DNA of 64,000 nucleotides. It comes from Brachybacterium kimchii. Its GTDB lineage: Bacteria; Actinomycetota; Actinomycetes; Actinomycetales; Dermabacteraceae. Numbering within the stretch: the first letter of the stretch is position 1; each line of letters starts with the position of its first letter. The notes beneath the pieces are model-generated. The model ran no database searches and was not told the origin of the DNA. It saw only the letters and a list, made by a program, of their open reading frames with translations. The stretch spans positions 1,116,001 through 1,180,000 of the forward strand of contig NZ_CP097218.1 in the NCBI RefSeq assembly GCF_023373525.1. Reading direction: 5' to 3'. The translations under genes were made by a program, and so were the position numbers. Positions 9,060 through 16,672 of the stretch are shown here, one piece after another.

Positions 9060-9881
9060 TCACATCACGTCGCCGGTCGGCGGCTCCGTCCCGTCGAGCA
9101 GGGCGCTCAGGCGATCGACGCGATTGGTGATGATGCCGTCGACGCCGATCGCGAGCAGGTCCCTCATCCGCGCGGTCTCGTCGATCGTCCACACCTGCAC
9201 CTCGCAGCCGACGCGATGGGCGGCGGCGACGTTCGCGGGCGTGACGATGCGCAGCACCGACTGGGAGACGGGCACCTGCAGGGCGCCGTAGGGGCGCAGC
9301 AGGGAGCGCAGCGCGGGGTCGGGCAGCTCGAGCGCCCGGGCGAGGACGAAGCCCGCGATCACCTCCCGCGACGGGCTGCGCACGGGAGTCGCCCCCGTCA
9401 CGCCCCGCACCGCGCGCACGGCGCGCGAGGCGACGGAGCCGCGGAAGCTCGTCACGCACACGCGCCCCGCGGCGCCGGTGCGGGCGATCGCCTCGACCGC
9501 CGGGCCGACGGCCGCCTCGTCCTTGACGTCGATGTTCACCGGGACCTCCGGGAAGCTCCCGAGCACGTCCTCGAGTCGGGCGAGGGGCTCGCTCCCGGCG
9601 ACCCGGATGCCCTCGAGGTCGCTCTCGTGCAGGACGTCGATGCTCCGGGGGTCGCCCGCGATGCGCGTGAGGTCGGGGTCGTGCACGGCGAGGGCGACCC
9701 CGTCGGCCGTGGCCCGGGTGTCGGTCTCGAGCATGTCGGCGCCGGCGTCGAGCGCGTCGGAGAACGCGCGCAGCGTGTTCTCGGCGCCGTCGAGCGCGAG
9801 CCCGCGGTGGGCGATGCGCCGCGGTCGCGGTCCGGGCAGGAACCGTCCGCGCTCAGCGGCGTCCGTGGTCCAGGAGCTCAT
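9060..9881 (-). CDS. Glycerophosphodiester phosphodiesterase
   Basis: A 273-residue GDPD-family TIM-barrel enzyme that hydrolyses glycerophosphodiesters to glycerol 3-phosphate and an alcohol. The signature HRG is followed by EN(T), then an ETDTRATADG segment with the metal ligands (E and D) and VHDPDL with the catalytic His. The end carries the typical VQVWTIDE and GVDGIITNRVD segments. No signal peptide is visible, so it is cytoplasmic. It overlaps the 3' end of the SURF1 gene by 29 bp, and the Glu-rich codons that end SURF1 (GAGGAGGAAGAGG) serve as its ribosome binding site just before the ATG at 9881. It is the last gene of a four-gene operon. Confidence 0.9.
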   Translation of the reverse strand: MSSWTTDAAERGRFLPGPRPRRIAHRGLALDGAENTLRAFSDALDAGADMLETDTRATADGVALAVHDPDLTRIAGDPRSIDVLHESDLEGIRVAGSEPLARLEDVLGSFPEVPVNIDVKDEAAVGPAVEAIARTGAAGRVCVTSFRGSVASRAVRAVRGVTGATPVRSPSREVIAGFVLARALELPDPALRSLLRPYGALQVPVSQSVLRIVTPANVAAAHRVGCEVQVWTIDETARMRDLLAIGVDGIITNRVDRLSALLDGTEPPTGDVM

Positions 9882-10797
9882 CCTCTTCCTCCTCGTCCTG
9901 CGTGCGCGGGCGCGCCTTGCGCAGCTCGGCGGAGGCCGCCCGCGGCGCGGTGGTCGCGGCCTCCCGTGTCGTCTCCGCCGGTCCGCTCCGTGCCCCGTCC
10001 TCGCCGCCGCCTTCGCCGCCGCTCTCGTCGTCCCCGCTCTCCTCGTCGAGGATCTGGCGGCGCGTGCGCACCACCAGGGCGATGGGGAAGAAGGCTGCGA
10101 ACAGCCACCACTGCACGGCGTAGGAGAGGTGCGGGCCGAGGCTCGTGTCGGGCTCCTCGAGGACGTGGGGCATCGGGCTGACCGACGGGTCCTCCGAGAC
10201 CAGCTCGCCGAAGGCCCCCGTGTAGACGCTGCCGCCGAGATCGGGGAGCTCGGGGGCGATCGCGCTGGGGGTGACGGTCTGGACCTGTCCCGGGGGGTTC
10301 CGCCGGTTCTCCAGGGTCGGCTCGACCACGCGCATGCGCACCACGATGGTGGTGCGGCCCTCGGGCACGGGCGGTTCGCTCGCAGGCGTGGAGGAGGTCT
10401 CGGCGCCGTCCACCCACCCGCGCACGACGAGGAGCGTGCCCTGGTCGGTCGTGAAGGGGACGAGCTGCCAGAAGCCCACCGAGTCCGAGAGCGGACGGTT
10501 GCGCACCCACAGCAGGCAGTCGGGCTGGGTGCAGTACTTGCCGGTCAGCTCGACCTGCTTCCAGCGGTCGGAGGAGGCCAGCGGCGTGCCGGGGGAGGGG
10601 AGCACCTGGTCCAGGCCGACGGGCGCGGCGCTGTAGTTGGTCTCGATGACGTCGGCGTTCTCGCGCTTTCCCTCGAAGCGGTGCCACTGCCAGAAGCCGA
10701 GGCCGATGCAGACGGCGGCGGCGAGGACGACGCCGAGGACGGCGCCCAGGGCGTCGCGGGTGAAGAGGCGACGCAGGATCTTCAGGGCCATTCTCAT
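9853..10797 (-). CDS. SURF1 family cytochrome oxidase biogenesis protein
   Basis: A 314-residue membrane protein of the SURF1/Shy1 family, involved in assembly of cytochrome c oxidase. One membrane segment lies near the N terminus (about residues 14-32) and ends in the family motif GFWQWHR. A second lies near residue 250, preceded by a HLSYAVQWWLFA-type motif, and the long extracytoplasmic domain is between them. The C-terminal 60 residues are a charged low-complexity tail not typical of the family. The ATG at 10797 overlaps the stop of the upstream small membrane protein gene; ATG 10791 is a minor alternative. The 3' end overlaps the GDPD gene by 29 bp. Confidence 0.88.
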   Translation of the reverse strand: MRMALKILRRLFTRDALGAVLGVVLAAAVCIGLGFWQWHRFEGKRENADVIETNYSAAPVGLDQVLPSPGTPLASSDRWKQVELTGKYCTQPDCLLWVRNRPLSDSVGFWQLVPFTTDQGTLLVVRGWVDGAETSSTPASEPPVPEGRTTIVVRMRVVEPTLENRRNPPGQVQTVTPSAIAPELPDLGGSVYTGAFGELVSEDPSVSPMPHVLEEPDTSLGPHLSYAVQWWLFAAFFPIALVVRTRRQILDEESGDDESGGEGGGEDGARSGPAETTREAATTAPRAASAELRKARPRTQDEEEEDELLDHGRR

Positions 10798-11330
10798 GCG
10801 GCGGTCGTGACCTCGGCGAGGGACGTCGGGGCCGTGGGGGCGGCCGGCGCGGCGGGCTGGGAAGCTGTCGACTGGGACGTCGCGGGCATGGACGTCGCGG
10901 GCAGGGAATCGCTGGCGTAGTGCATGAGCTGCACGAAGAGCACCGCGGTGCCGGCGGCGATCAGCAGTCCGACCACGGTCGCCACGATCGTCATGCCCAG
11001 GCGCAGTCGGGGACGCGCGCGGCGTTCGGCCGGCTCCGGGAAGCCGTAGTCCTCGTGCTCGAGCTGGTTCTCCGACCAGATCCCGGGGTTCATGACCGTC
11101 ACGGGATAGCTGGGGATGCGGCGGCGCACGCGGGCACCGCTCGCGGGGACGTCCTCGGAGAGGAGCAGAGGGCCGTCCTCGGCGCCTCCTGCCCGCGTGC
11201 GGTCCATCCAGACCCGCCATCCGGCGGGCACCCGACCCCATCGGGGGTCGGGGCGCCACCCCTCCGGCGGGAGCCAGCCGTCCTCGGGCGGCTCCGGCCA
11301 GTGGGGTGGCGGATTGAAGGACGAGGTCAC
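10794..11330 (-). CDS. Membrane protein with N-terminal PPxWP/PPxGWxPDP segment
   Basis: A 178-residue protein of unknown function. The N terminus carries FNPPPHWP followed by PPEGWRPDPRWG and GWRVW. The same Trp/Pro-rich pattern opens the neighbouring gene at 11327-12967 and resembles short motifs near the start of many actinobacterial membrane proteins (DUF2510-like). One membrane segment spans about residues 112-134, followed by an Ala/Pro/Thr/Ser-rich tail that would be outside the cell. Its start overlaps the stop of the upstream gene (11327-11330) and its stop overlaps SURF1 (10794-10797), so all three are translationally coupled. The pairing with SURF1 suggests, without proving, a link to respiratory chain assembly. 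Confidence 0.7.
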   Translation of the reverse strand: MTSSFNPPPHWPEPPEDGWLPPEGWRPDPRWGRVPAGWRVWMDRTRAGGAEDGPLLLSEDVPASGARVRRRIPSYPVTVMNPGIWSENQLEHEDYGFPEPAERRARPRLRLGMTIVATVVGLLIAAGTAVLFVQLMHYASDSLPATSMPATSQSTASQPAAPAAPTAPTSLAEVTTAA

Positions 11331-12967
11331 TTCTTGATGTCCCAGCTGTAGGTGTCGCTTCCGGAGTCCATGACGAGCTTGTTGCCGCCCGCGCGCTTCA
11401 CTGCGAAGAGCATCGTCATGGAGTACTCGTCGCCCTCGGAGAACTCGTAGGGGCTGTTGCCCTCGATCCCGGAGTTCTTCAGCGCGTAGGTGTTCGTGTC
11501 GGACTGGACCGTGCCGCCGTACGGGGTCTCCACGGAGTAGTCCCAGTTCGCCCAGTCCATCGTGCCCTCGGTGACCTCGAGGTGCGTGGTCACCACGAGG
11601 TAGGGGCCGTACTTCGCGTCATCGATCTCATACTGCGTGTCGAGATCCTCGGCGTTCTTCCACTCCATGGACACCTGGACCTTCCCCTTGCCCTCGGGAC
11701 CGACGACGTCGATCTCCTTCGCCGACGGGTCGACGGTGGGCAGCACGGACGGGGTGACGGTGGGCTCGGCGTCCTCGCTCACGGACTCGGACTGCGAGGG
11801 ATCCTCGGAGGCTGCGTCCTGACTGGTGGTCGCCCCGGCCGAGGGGCTCGGGTCGTCCGAGCCTCCGAGCGCGCGGACTGCGAAGATGCCGAGGACGACG
11901 AGGACGATCGCGAGAACGAGCAGCACGATGCAGCCGATCCACCAGAACCGCGCGATGACGCCCTTCTTCGCGGGCTCCGCCGCGTTCGGCACGGTCGACC
12001 ACTGGGCCTGCGGATCGCTCGCGGGGCCGGGATCGGGCGATCCGTAGGCCCCGGCCGACGAGGGCCCGTAGGCCGGGGACCCCTGGCCCGGGGCAGCCCC
12101 GCCCTGGTCGTACGCCGGTGCGCCCTGGGCGCCGTACCCCTGCGCGCCGTATCCCTGGCCCTCGTATCCCTGGGCTCCGTATCCCTGACCCTGCTGGTCG
12201 CCGGCGCCGTATCCCTGCGCGGGCGATCCCTGGCCGTATCCCTGCGCGGGCGACGGCTGGCCGTAGCCGTGCGGGTCCTGGCCGTATCCCTGCGCGGGCG
12301 ATCCCTGGCCGAACCCCTGTTCCTCCTGGACCTGGGACCCGTAGCCCTGCGCCGGCTGGGAGGCCGCGCCGTCCTGGGCGGCAGCCCCGTACGCGGGGGT
12401 GACCGGAGGCTGCTGGCCGTACGCGGACACCGGCTCCTCGGCAGCGGGATCGGAAGCACCAGCAGGAGCCTGCTCGCCCGCGGCGGGCGCGCCGTCCGAC
12501 CGCTCGTCCTGCGCGGCCTCGGCCGCGGCCCGACCGGCCTCGTCGTTCTCGGGCTCGGCGCTCTCGTACGGCGCCGAGCCGGCGAGCGCCGCGGAGGTCT
12601 CCTCGTCGCTCGGGCCCGTGTACACGGCGGTCTCGGGAGACGACGTCGCCTCGGGATCGGTGCCCGCTCCGCTGTCGGCCCCCTGCTCCGCAGCGGCGCC
12701 CTGCTCCGCCGCGACGCCCTGCTCCGAGGACATGTCCTGTGCGGACGCGGCGCCGGCGACCCGCGTCGCCTCGTCATCGGGGCCGGACTGCACGTGCGCA
12801 TCCTCGCCCGCCTGCTGGGTCGGGGCCTGCGGCACCTCGTCGGCGACCCAGAAGTTCCATCCCTCGGGGGCCGGCCCCCAGGCGGGGTCGGGCTGCCATC
12901 CCGGCGGCGGCGTCCAGCCCTCCTCGTCGATCGGCCAGTTCGGCGGGGGGTTGAAGCGGTAAGCCAT
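11327..12967 (-). CDS. DUF4352 surface protein with QGYG-repeat linker
   Basis: A 546-residue protein. Residues 1-45 hold the FNPPPNWP...PPGWQPDPAWG motif shared with the next gene. Residues about 45-200 are acidic and Ala/Ser-rich, and about 200-300 consist of imperfect QGYG and SPAQGYGQ repeats. A single membrane segment lies near residue 350, and the extracytoplasmic C-terminal part after an S/T/P-rich stalk looks like a DUF4352 immunoglobulin-like domain ending in SDTYSWDIKK. The ATG at 12967 is chosen because the motif begins there and GGAAGG lies 10-11 nt upstream. It is the first gene of the operon leading to SURF1 and GDPD. The ligand or function is unknown. Confidence 0.72.
   Translation of the reverse strand: MAYRFNPPPNWPIDEEGWTPPPGWQPDPAWGPAPEGWNFWVADEVPQAPTQQAGEDAHVQSGPDDEATRVAGAASAQDMSSEQGVAAEQGAAAEQGADSGAGTDPEATSSPETAVYTGPSDEETSAALAGSAPYESAEPENDEAGRAAAEAAQDERSDGAPAAGEQAPAGASDPAAEEPVSAYGQQPPVTPAYGAAAQDGAASQPAQGYGSQVQEEQGFGQGSPAQGYGQDPHGYGQPSPAQGYGQGSPAQGYGAGDQQGQGYGAQGYEGQGYGAQGYGAQGAPAYDQGGAAPGQGSPAYGPSSAGAYGSPDPGPASDPQAQWSTVPNAAEPAKKGVIARFWWIGCIVLLVLAIVLVVLGIFAVRALGGSDDPSPSAGATTSQDAASEDPSQSESVSEDAEPTVTPSVLPTVDPSAKEIDVVGPEGKGKVQVSMEWKNAEDLDTQYEIDDAKYGPYLVVTTHLEVTEGTMDWANWDYSVETPYGGTVQSDTNTYALKNSGIEGNSPYEFSEGDEYSMTMLFAVKRAGGNKLVMDSGSDTYSWDIKK
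12117..12358 (-). repeat. Coding repeat: QGYG/SPAQGYGQ units
   Basis: Within the DUF4352 gene the codons for QGYG recur about ten times, several within the longer unit SPAQGYGQ. The DNA repeats are imperfect multiples of 3, so copy-number change would keep the frame. Tyr/Gly/Gln-rich sequence of this kind is disordered and prone to phase separation or self-association. Confidence 0.85.
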
Positions 12968-13047
12968 CAGGGAGGAACCTTCCGGAAGGGATGCTGTACG
13001 TCCTGCCGGGACCGCGTGTGGCGGATCCCCGTGCACTGGTCCCTACG

Positions 13048-13053
13048 TATGCT
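13048..13053 (+). promoter_or_regulatory. Candidate -10 element before fabG, overlapping a divergent -10
   Basis: TATGCT fits the actinobacterial TANNNT -10 pattern about 90 nt before the fabG ATG. The complementary strand reads TAGCAT one base away, which could serve the divergent DUF4352 operon. No convincing -35 is seen for either, so the assignment is tentative. Confidence 0.35.
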
Positions 13054-13141
13054 AGAGCACCGGCCGTCCCCGGCCGCGCTTGCGCGCGCCCCGCGTCACC
13101 CACAGCATCCGCATCATCCCGCACAGCAAGGAGCACCACGC

Positions 13142-13867
13142 ATGTCCCTCGAGAGCACGGAACCCCGCAGCGTCCTCATCACCGGCGGGAACCGCGGCAT
13201 CGGCCGCGCGATCGCCGAGGAGTTCGTGCGCCGCGGAGACCGCGTGGCGATCACCTCGCGCTCGGGCCAGGAGGGTCCCGAGGGCACCCTCACCGTGACC
13301 GCGGACATCACCGACGGCGACTCGCTCGACGCCGCGGTGAAGCAGGCCGAGGCCGAGCACGGCCCCATCGAGGTGCTCGTCGCCAACGCCGGCATGACCG
13401 ACGACCAGCTGCTGCTGCGCATGAGCGACGAGTCCTTCGAGAAGGTCGTGGACACGAACCTCACGGGCTCCTTCCGCACCGTGAAGCGGGTGATCAAGTC
13501 GATGATGCGCAAGAAGAAGGGCCGCATCGTCCTCATCAGCTCCGTGGTCGCCCAGCTCGGCTCGCCGGGGCAGGTGAACTACGCGGCGTCCAAGGCCGGC
13601 CTCCTGGGCATCGCGCGCTCCATCACCCGCGAGCTCGGTTCGCGCGGGATCACCGCGAACGTCGTCGCCCCCGGGTACATCGCGACCGACATGACCGACT
13701 CACTGCCGGAGGACCTGCAGAAGAACTACCTCTCGCAGATCCCCGCCGGTCGCTTCGCCGAGCCCGCCGAGGTCGCCCGCGTGACGGCCTTCCTCGCGAG
13801 CGACGACGCGTCCTACATCTCCGGCGCCGTCGTGCCTGTCGACGGCGGCCTGGGCATGGGACACTGA
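13142..13867 (+). CDS. fabG: 3-oxoacyl-[acyl-carrier-protein] reductase FabG
   Basis: A 241-residue classical short-chain dehydrogenase that reduces 3-oxoacyl-ACP with NADPH in fatty-acid elongation. The cofactor motif TGGNRGIG is at residues 14-21, NAG near 84, and the catalytic Ser134, Tyr147 and Lys151 are in place (SSVVA and YAASK). The GMTDDQLLLRM segment is characteristic of FabG/MabA. AAGGAG lies 9 nt before the ATG. In mycobacteria fabG1 is followed by inhA; here it is followed by sixA, so the InhA-type reductase is encoded elsewhere. Confidence 0.9.
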   Translation: MSLESTEPRSVLITGGNRGIGRAIAEEFVRRGDRVAITSRSGQEGPEGTLTVTADITDGDSLDAAVKQAEAEHGPIEVLVANAGMTDDQLLLRMSDESFEKVVDTNLTGSFRTVKRVIKSMMRKKKGRIVLISSVVAQLGSPGQVNYAASKAGLLGIARSITRELGSRGITANVVAPGYIATDMTDSLPEDLQKNYLSQIPAGRFAEPAEVARVTAFLASDDASYISGAVVPVDGGLGMGH

Positions 13868-13946
13868 GTCCCGCAGCGACCGCGCGTCCGGCGCACCTGC
13901 GACCCCTGCCACCGGACACTCCAGACAGAAGGCGTGACTCGACCCG

Positions 13947-14468
13947 ATGCCCTCCGACCCCGACAGTCGCCTGCTCCTGCTCATGCGCCATGGCAAGGCG
14001 GACAGCGCGCAGGATCCGGATCATGAGCGGGAGCTGACAGACCGCGGCCGCACGCAGGCCCGGATGACCGGCGAGTACCTCGAGTCGCAGGGCGTGCGGC
14101 CCACGCGCGTCCTCGTCTCCGACGCGGTCCGCACGCGGGAGACCTGGGAGAGCGTGCTCGCCTCGATGCCCGGCTTCGACGGCACCGTGGACTTCCTCCC
14201 GGAGATCTACGAGGGCGGCCCCGCGGAGGTGCTGGACCTCGTCCGCGCCACTGACGACGCCGAGCACGTGGTGATGGTCATCGGCCACGAGCCGACCATG
14301 GCCTCGCTCACGCACGGCCTGGCCGCGGAGGACTCCGACCCCGGATCCGTCGCCCAGACCCGGATCGGCCTGCCCACCGGCGCGCTCTGCGTGCTCTCGG
14401 GCAGCGTCCCGCACTGGTCGGACCTGGGGGAGGAGTCCCTCACGCTGCACACCGTCGTCCGCGGCTGA
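13947..14468 (+). CDS. SixA-type histidine phosphatase
   Basis: A 173-residue member of the histidine phosphatase (phosphoglycerate mutase-like) superfamily. The catalytic RHG is at residues 14-16 (His15 nucleophile) and the second histidine is in GHEPTM. Its short length matches SixA, which dephosphorylates phosphohistidine on signalling proteins in Escherichia coli. Actinobacterial homologues have not been firmly linked to a target. It lies 79 bp after fabG on the same strand and convergent with serB, from which it is separated by only 13 bp. Confidence 0.82.
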   Translation: MPSDPDSRLLLLMRHGKADSAQDPDHERELTDRGRTQARMTGEYLESQGVRPTRVLVSDAVRTRETWESVLASMPGFDGTVDFLPEIYEGGPAEVLDLVRATDDAEHVVMVIGHEPTMASLTHGLAAEDSDPGSVAQTRIGLPTGALCVLSGSVPHWSDLGEESLTLHTVVRG

Positions 14469-14481
14469 GGGGCCGGGTCCC

Positions 14482-15198
14482 TCAGTCGCGCTCGAGGATC
14501 CTCTCGAGGTGCGGCCACACGTCGAGCAGGCTCTCACCCTCCAGGTGCACGTCGGAGACCTCGACGAGCGCGGGCTTGCCGCGGAAGGCGATGCCGATGC
14601 CGGCGGCGCGCACCATGGGCGCGTCGTTCGCACCGTCGCCGACGGCGACCGTCCGCTCGATCGGGACTCCGTGGCGCGCCGCGAGCTCCTCGAGGGTGCG
14701 GCGCTTGGTCTGCGCGTCGACGATCGGCCCGCTCACCCGCCCGGTGAGGCGGCCGTCCCGGACCTCGAAGCGGTTCGCGAGCACGTGGTCGATCCCGGCC
14801 GAGGCGGCGAGCTCGTCGATCGCCTCGTGGAATCCGCCGGAGACCAGCGCCGTCACCACGCCCGCCGCGCGGCAGCGCTCCACCAGCTCGAGCGCGCCGG
14901 GGGTGGGCACGAGCGCCGCGCGGACCTCGGCGAGCACGCTCACGGGGAGCCCCGCGAGCGTCGCGACCCGCGCGTGCAGGGACTGGGTGAAGTCCATTTC
15001 GCCGCGCATCGCGCGCGTCGTGACCTCCGCGACCTGCTCGCGGGCGCCCGCATGCTCGGCCACCAGTTCGATGACCTCCTGGGTGAGGAAGGTCGAGTCG
15101 ACGTCGCTGACCAGCAGTGCCCGCGCGGGGGCATGGTGAGCAGGGGCGTGCGCACCGGGGGTCGACGGGGTCGTGGAGTTCTCGGGGGACTGGTTCAA
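14482..15198 (-). CDS. serB: Phosphoserine phosphatase SerB
   Basis: A 238-residue HAD-superfamily enzyme that catalyses the last step of serine synthesis. Motif I is DVDST (Asp32 nucleophile, Asp34 acid/base), motif II is SGGF, and motif IV is GDGANDAPM. The arrangement VDSTFLTQEVIELVA closely matches SerB. Unlike mycobacterial SerB2 it has no N-terminal ACT domains; instead there is a 25-residue Pro/His/Ala-rich leader of unknown value. The gene is 82 bp downstream of glgC on the same strand. Confidence 0.88.
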   Translation of the reverse strand: MNQSPENSTTPSTPGAHAPAHHAPARALLVSDVDSTFLTQEVIELVAEHAGAREQVAEVTTRAMRGEMDFTQSLHARVATLAGLPVSVLAEVRAALVPTPGALELVERCRAAGVVTALVSGGFHEAIDELAASAGIDHVLANRFEVRDGRLTGRVSGPIVDAQTKRRTLEELAARHGVPIERTVAVGDGANDAPMVRAAGIGIAFRGKPALVEVSDVHLEGESLLDVWPHLERILERD

Positions 15199-15280
15199 CG
15201 CTCTCCTCGGTCTCGTCGGACTCGGTCCCGTCGGCCGCCCGACGCCTCCCCGACAGCTGCTCGGCGCGGGCGGTCGGGGA

Positions 15281-16519
15281 TCACGACGGGGTGATGACGA
15301 CTCCCTTGCCGATCACGGTGAGACCGGACTCGGTGACGTGGAAGCCGCGGGCGCGGTCCTTCTCGGCGTCCAGCCCGATCTGCGTGCGGGGCGGGATCAC
15401 CACATTCTTGTCGATGATCGCCCGGTGGACCTGGCAGTGCCTGCCCACCGAGACGCCGTCCATGAGCACCGAGTCGGAGACGCTCGACCACGAGTGCAGG
15501 CGCACGCCGGGGGAGAGCACCGAGTTCGAGACCTGCGCACCGGAGACCACCACCCCGGGCGAGACGATCGAGTCGACGGCCGAGCCCACGCGGCCCGGCC
15601 CGGCGTGCACGAACTTGGCCGGCGGCACGTTGCGCGTGCCCGCGAAGGTCGCCCACTTCTCGTTGTAGAGGTTGAAGACGGGATGGATCGAGATGAGATC
15701 CATGTGGGCCTCGTAGAAGGCATCGAGCGTGCCGACGTCGCGCCAGTAGTCGCGGTCGCGGTCGGTCGAGCCGGGCACGTCGTTGCGGATGAAGTCGTAG
15801 ACGCCCGCCTCGCCCTGGTCGACGAAGTAGGGGACGATGTCCCCGCCCATGTCATGGGCCGAATCGGGGTTCTCCGCGTCCTCGGTCACGGCCTCGACGA
15901 GGGCGTCGGCCGTGAAGACGTAGTTGCCCATGGAGGCCAGGACCTGGCTGGGGTCGTCGGCGAGCCCGGCGGTCTCCTTCGGCTTCTCGACGAAGCGGGA
16001 GATCACCTCGGGCGAGGCCGGATCGGTCTCGATCACCCCGAACTGGTCCGACTCCTCGAGGGGCTGTCGGATCGCGGCGACGGTGCAGGCCTTCCCGGAG
16101 GCGATGTGGGCGTCGACCATCTGGGAGAAGTCCATGCGGTACACGTGGTCCGCGCCGACGACCACCACGTAGTCCGGCTTCTCCTCCTCGATGAGGTTCA
16201 GGGACTGGTAGATCGCGTCGGCGCTGCCGCGGTACCAGTGCTTGCCCATGCGCTGCTGGGCGGGCACCGGCGCCACGTAGTTCCCCAGCAGGGAGCTCAT
16301 CCGCCAGGTCGAGGCGATGTGCTTGTCGAGCGAATGCGACTTGTACTGGGTGAGCACGACGATGCGCAGGTACCCGGAGTTGACGATGTTGGACAGGGCG
16401 AAATCGATGAGCCGGTAGATGCCCCCGAACGGGACGGCCGGCTTCGCACGATCGAGGGTCAGCGGCATCAGCCGCTTGCCCTCGCCCCCGGCAAGAACGA
16501 TGGCGAGCACGGTAGACAT
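15281..16519 (-). CDS. glgC: Glucose-1-phosphate adenylyltransferase GlgC
   Basis: A 412-residue ADP-glucose pyrophosphorylase. The N terminus has [13 protein letters not shown] with the catalytic nucleotide-binding loop, followed by [17 protein letters not shown]. The C-terminal third is a left-handed beta-helix of hexapeptide repeats. The ATG at 16519 is supported by a TATGCT element ending exactly 6 nt upstream, the pattern of leaderless transcripts, and by absence of a Shine-Dalgarno. It is divergent from a GlgM/GlgA-type glycosyltransferase, the same arrangement as Rv1213/Rv1212c of M. tuberculosis. ADP-glucose feeds glycogen, maltose-1-phosphate and maltodextrin routes. Confidence 0.95.
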   Translation of the reverse strand: MSTVLAIVLAGGEGKRLMPLTLDRAKPAVPFGGIYRLIDFALSNIVNSGYLRIVVLTQYKSHSLDKHIASTWRMSSLLGNYVAPVPAQQRMGKHWYRGSADAIYQSLNLIEEEKPDYVVVVGADHVYRMDFSQMVDAHIASGKACTVAAIRQPLEESDQFGVIETDPASPEVISRFVEKPKETAGLADDPSQVLASMGNYVFTADALVEAVTEDAENPDSAHDMGGDIVPYFVDQGEAGVYDFIRNDVPGSTDRDRDYWRDVGTLDAFYEAHMDLISIHPVFNLYNEKWATFAGTRNVPPAKFVHAGPGRVGSAVDSIVSPGVVVSGAQVSNSVLSPGVRLHSWSSVSDSVLMDGVSVGRHCQVHRAIIDKNVVIPPRTQIGLDAEKDRARGFHVTESGLTVIGKGVVITPS

Positions 16520-16525
16520 GAACCG

Positions 16526-16531
16526 AGCATA
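16526..16531 (-). promoter_or_regulatory. -10 element for a leaderless glgC transcript
   Basis: The minus strand reads TATGCT-CGGTTC-ATG. A TANNNT box placed 6 nt before an ATG is the hallmark of leaderless mRNAs in actinobacteria, where transcription starts at the A of ATG. No ribosome binding site precedes the start. Confidence 0.65.
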
Positions 16532-16569
16532 ATGCCCATGTGGGGGCACTCACACACCGGACCGCCGAT

Positions 16570-16604
16570 CGTCCCGTCGCCCGAGGCGAGACGTCCCGTC
16601 GCCC
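16570..16604. repeat. 13-bp direct repeat in the glgC-glgA intergenic region
   Basis: CGTCCCGTCGCCC occurs at 16570-16582 and again at 16592-16604, 22 bp apart start to start, which is about two helical turns. It lies in the divergent promoter region and may bind a regulator of both glycogen genes. Confidence 0.5.
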
Positions 16605-16672
16605 CCGGGCCGGACGCCCCACGGACGACCACGCCCCGCAGCCCACCCCGCCCCGCAGACCAGGAGGAGCCC

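Noticed and set aside
12117-12358. QGYG repeat DNA as a CRISPR array or non-coding satellite
   Set aside because: Units are short, imperfect and in frame within a protein; no spacers.
13868-13946. inhA after fabG, as in mycobacteria
   Set aside because: The next gene is a SixA-type phosphatase; no enoyl reductase motif is present.
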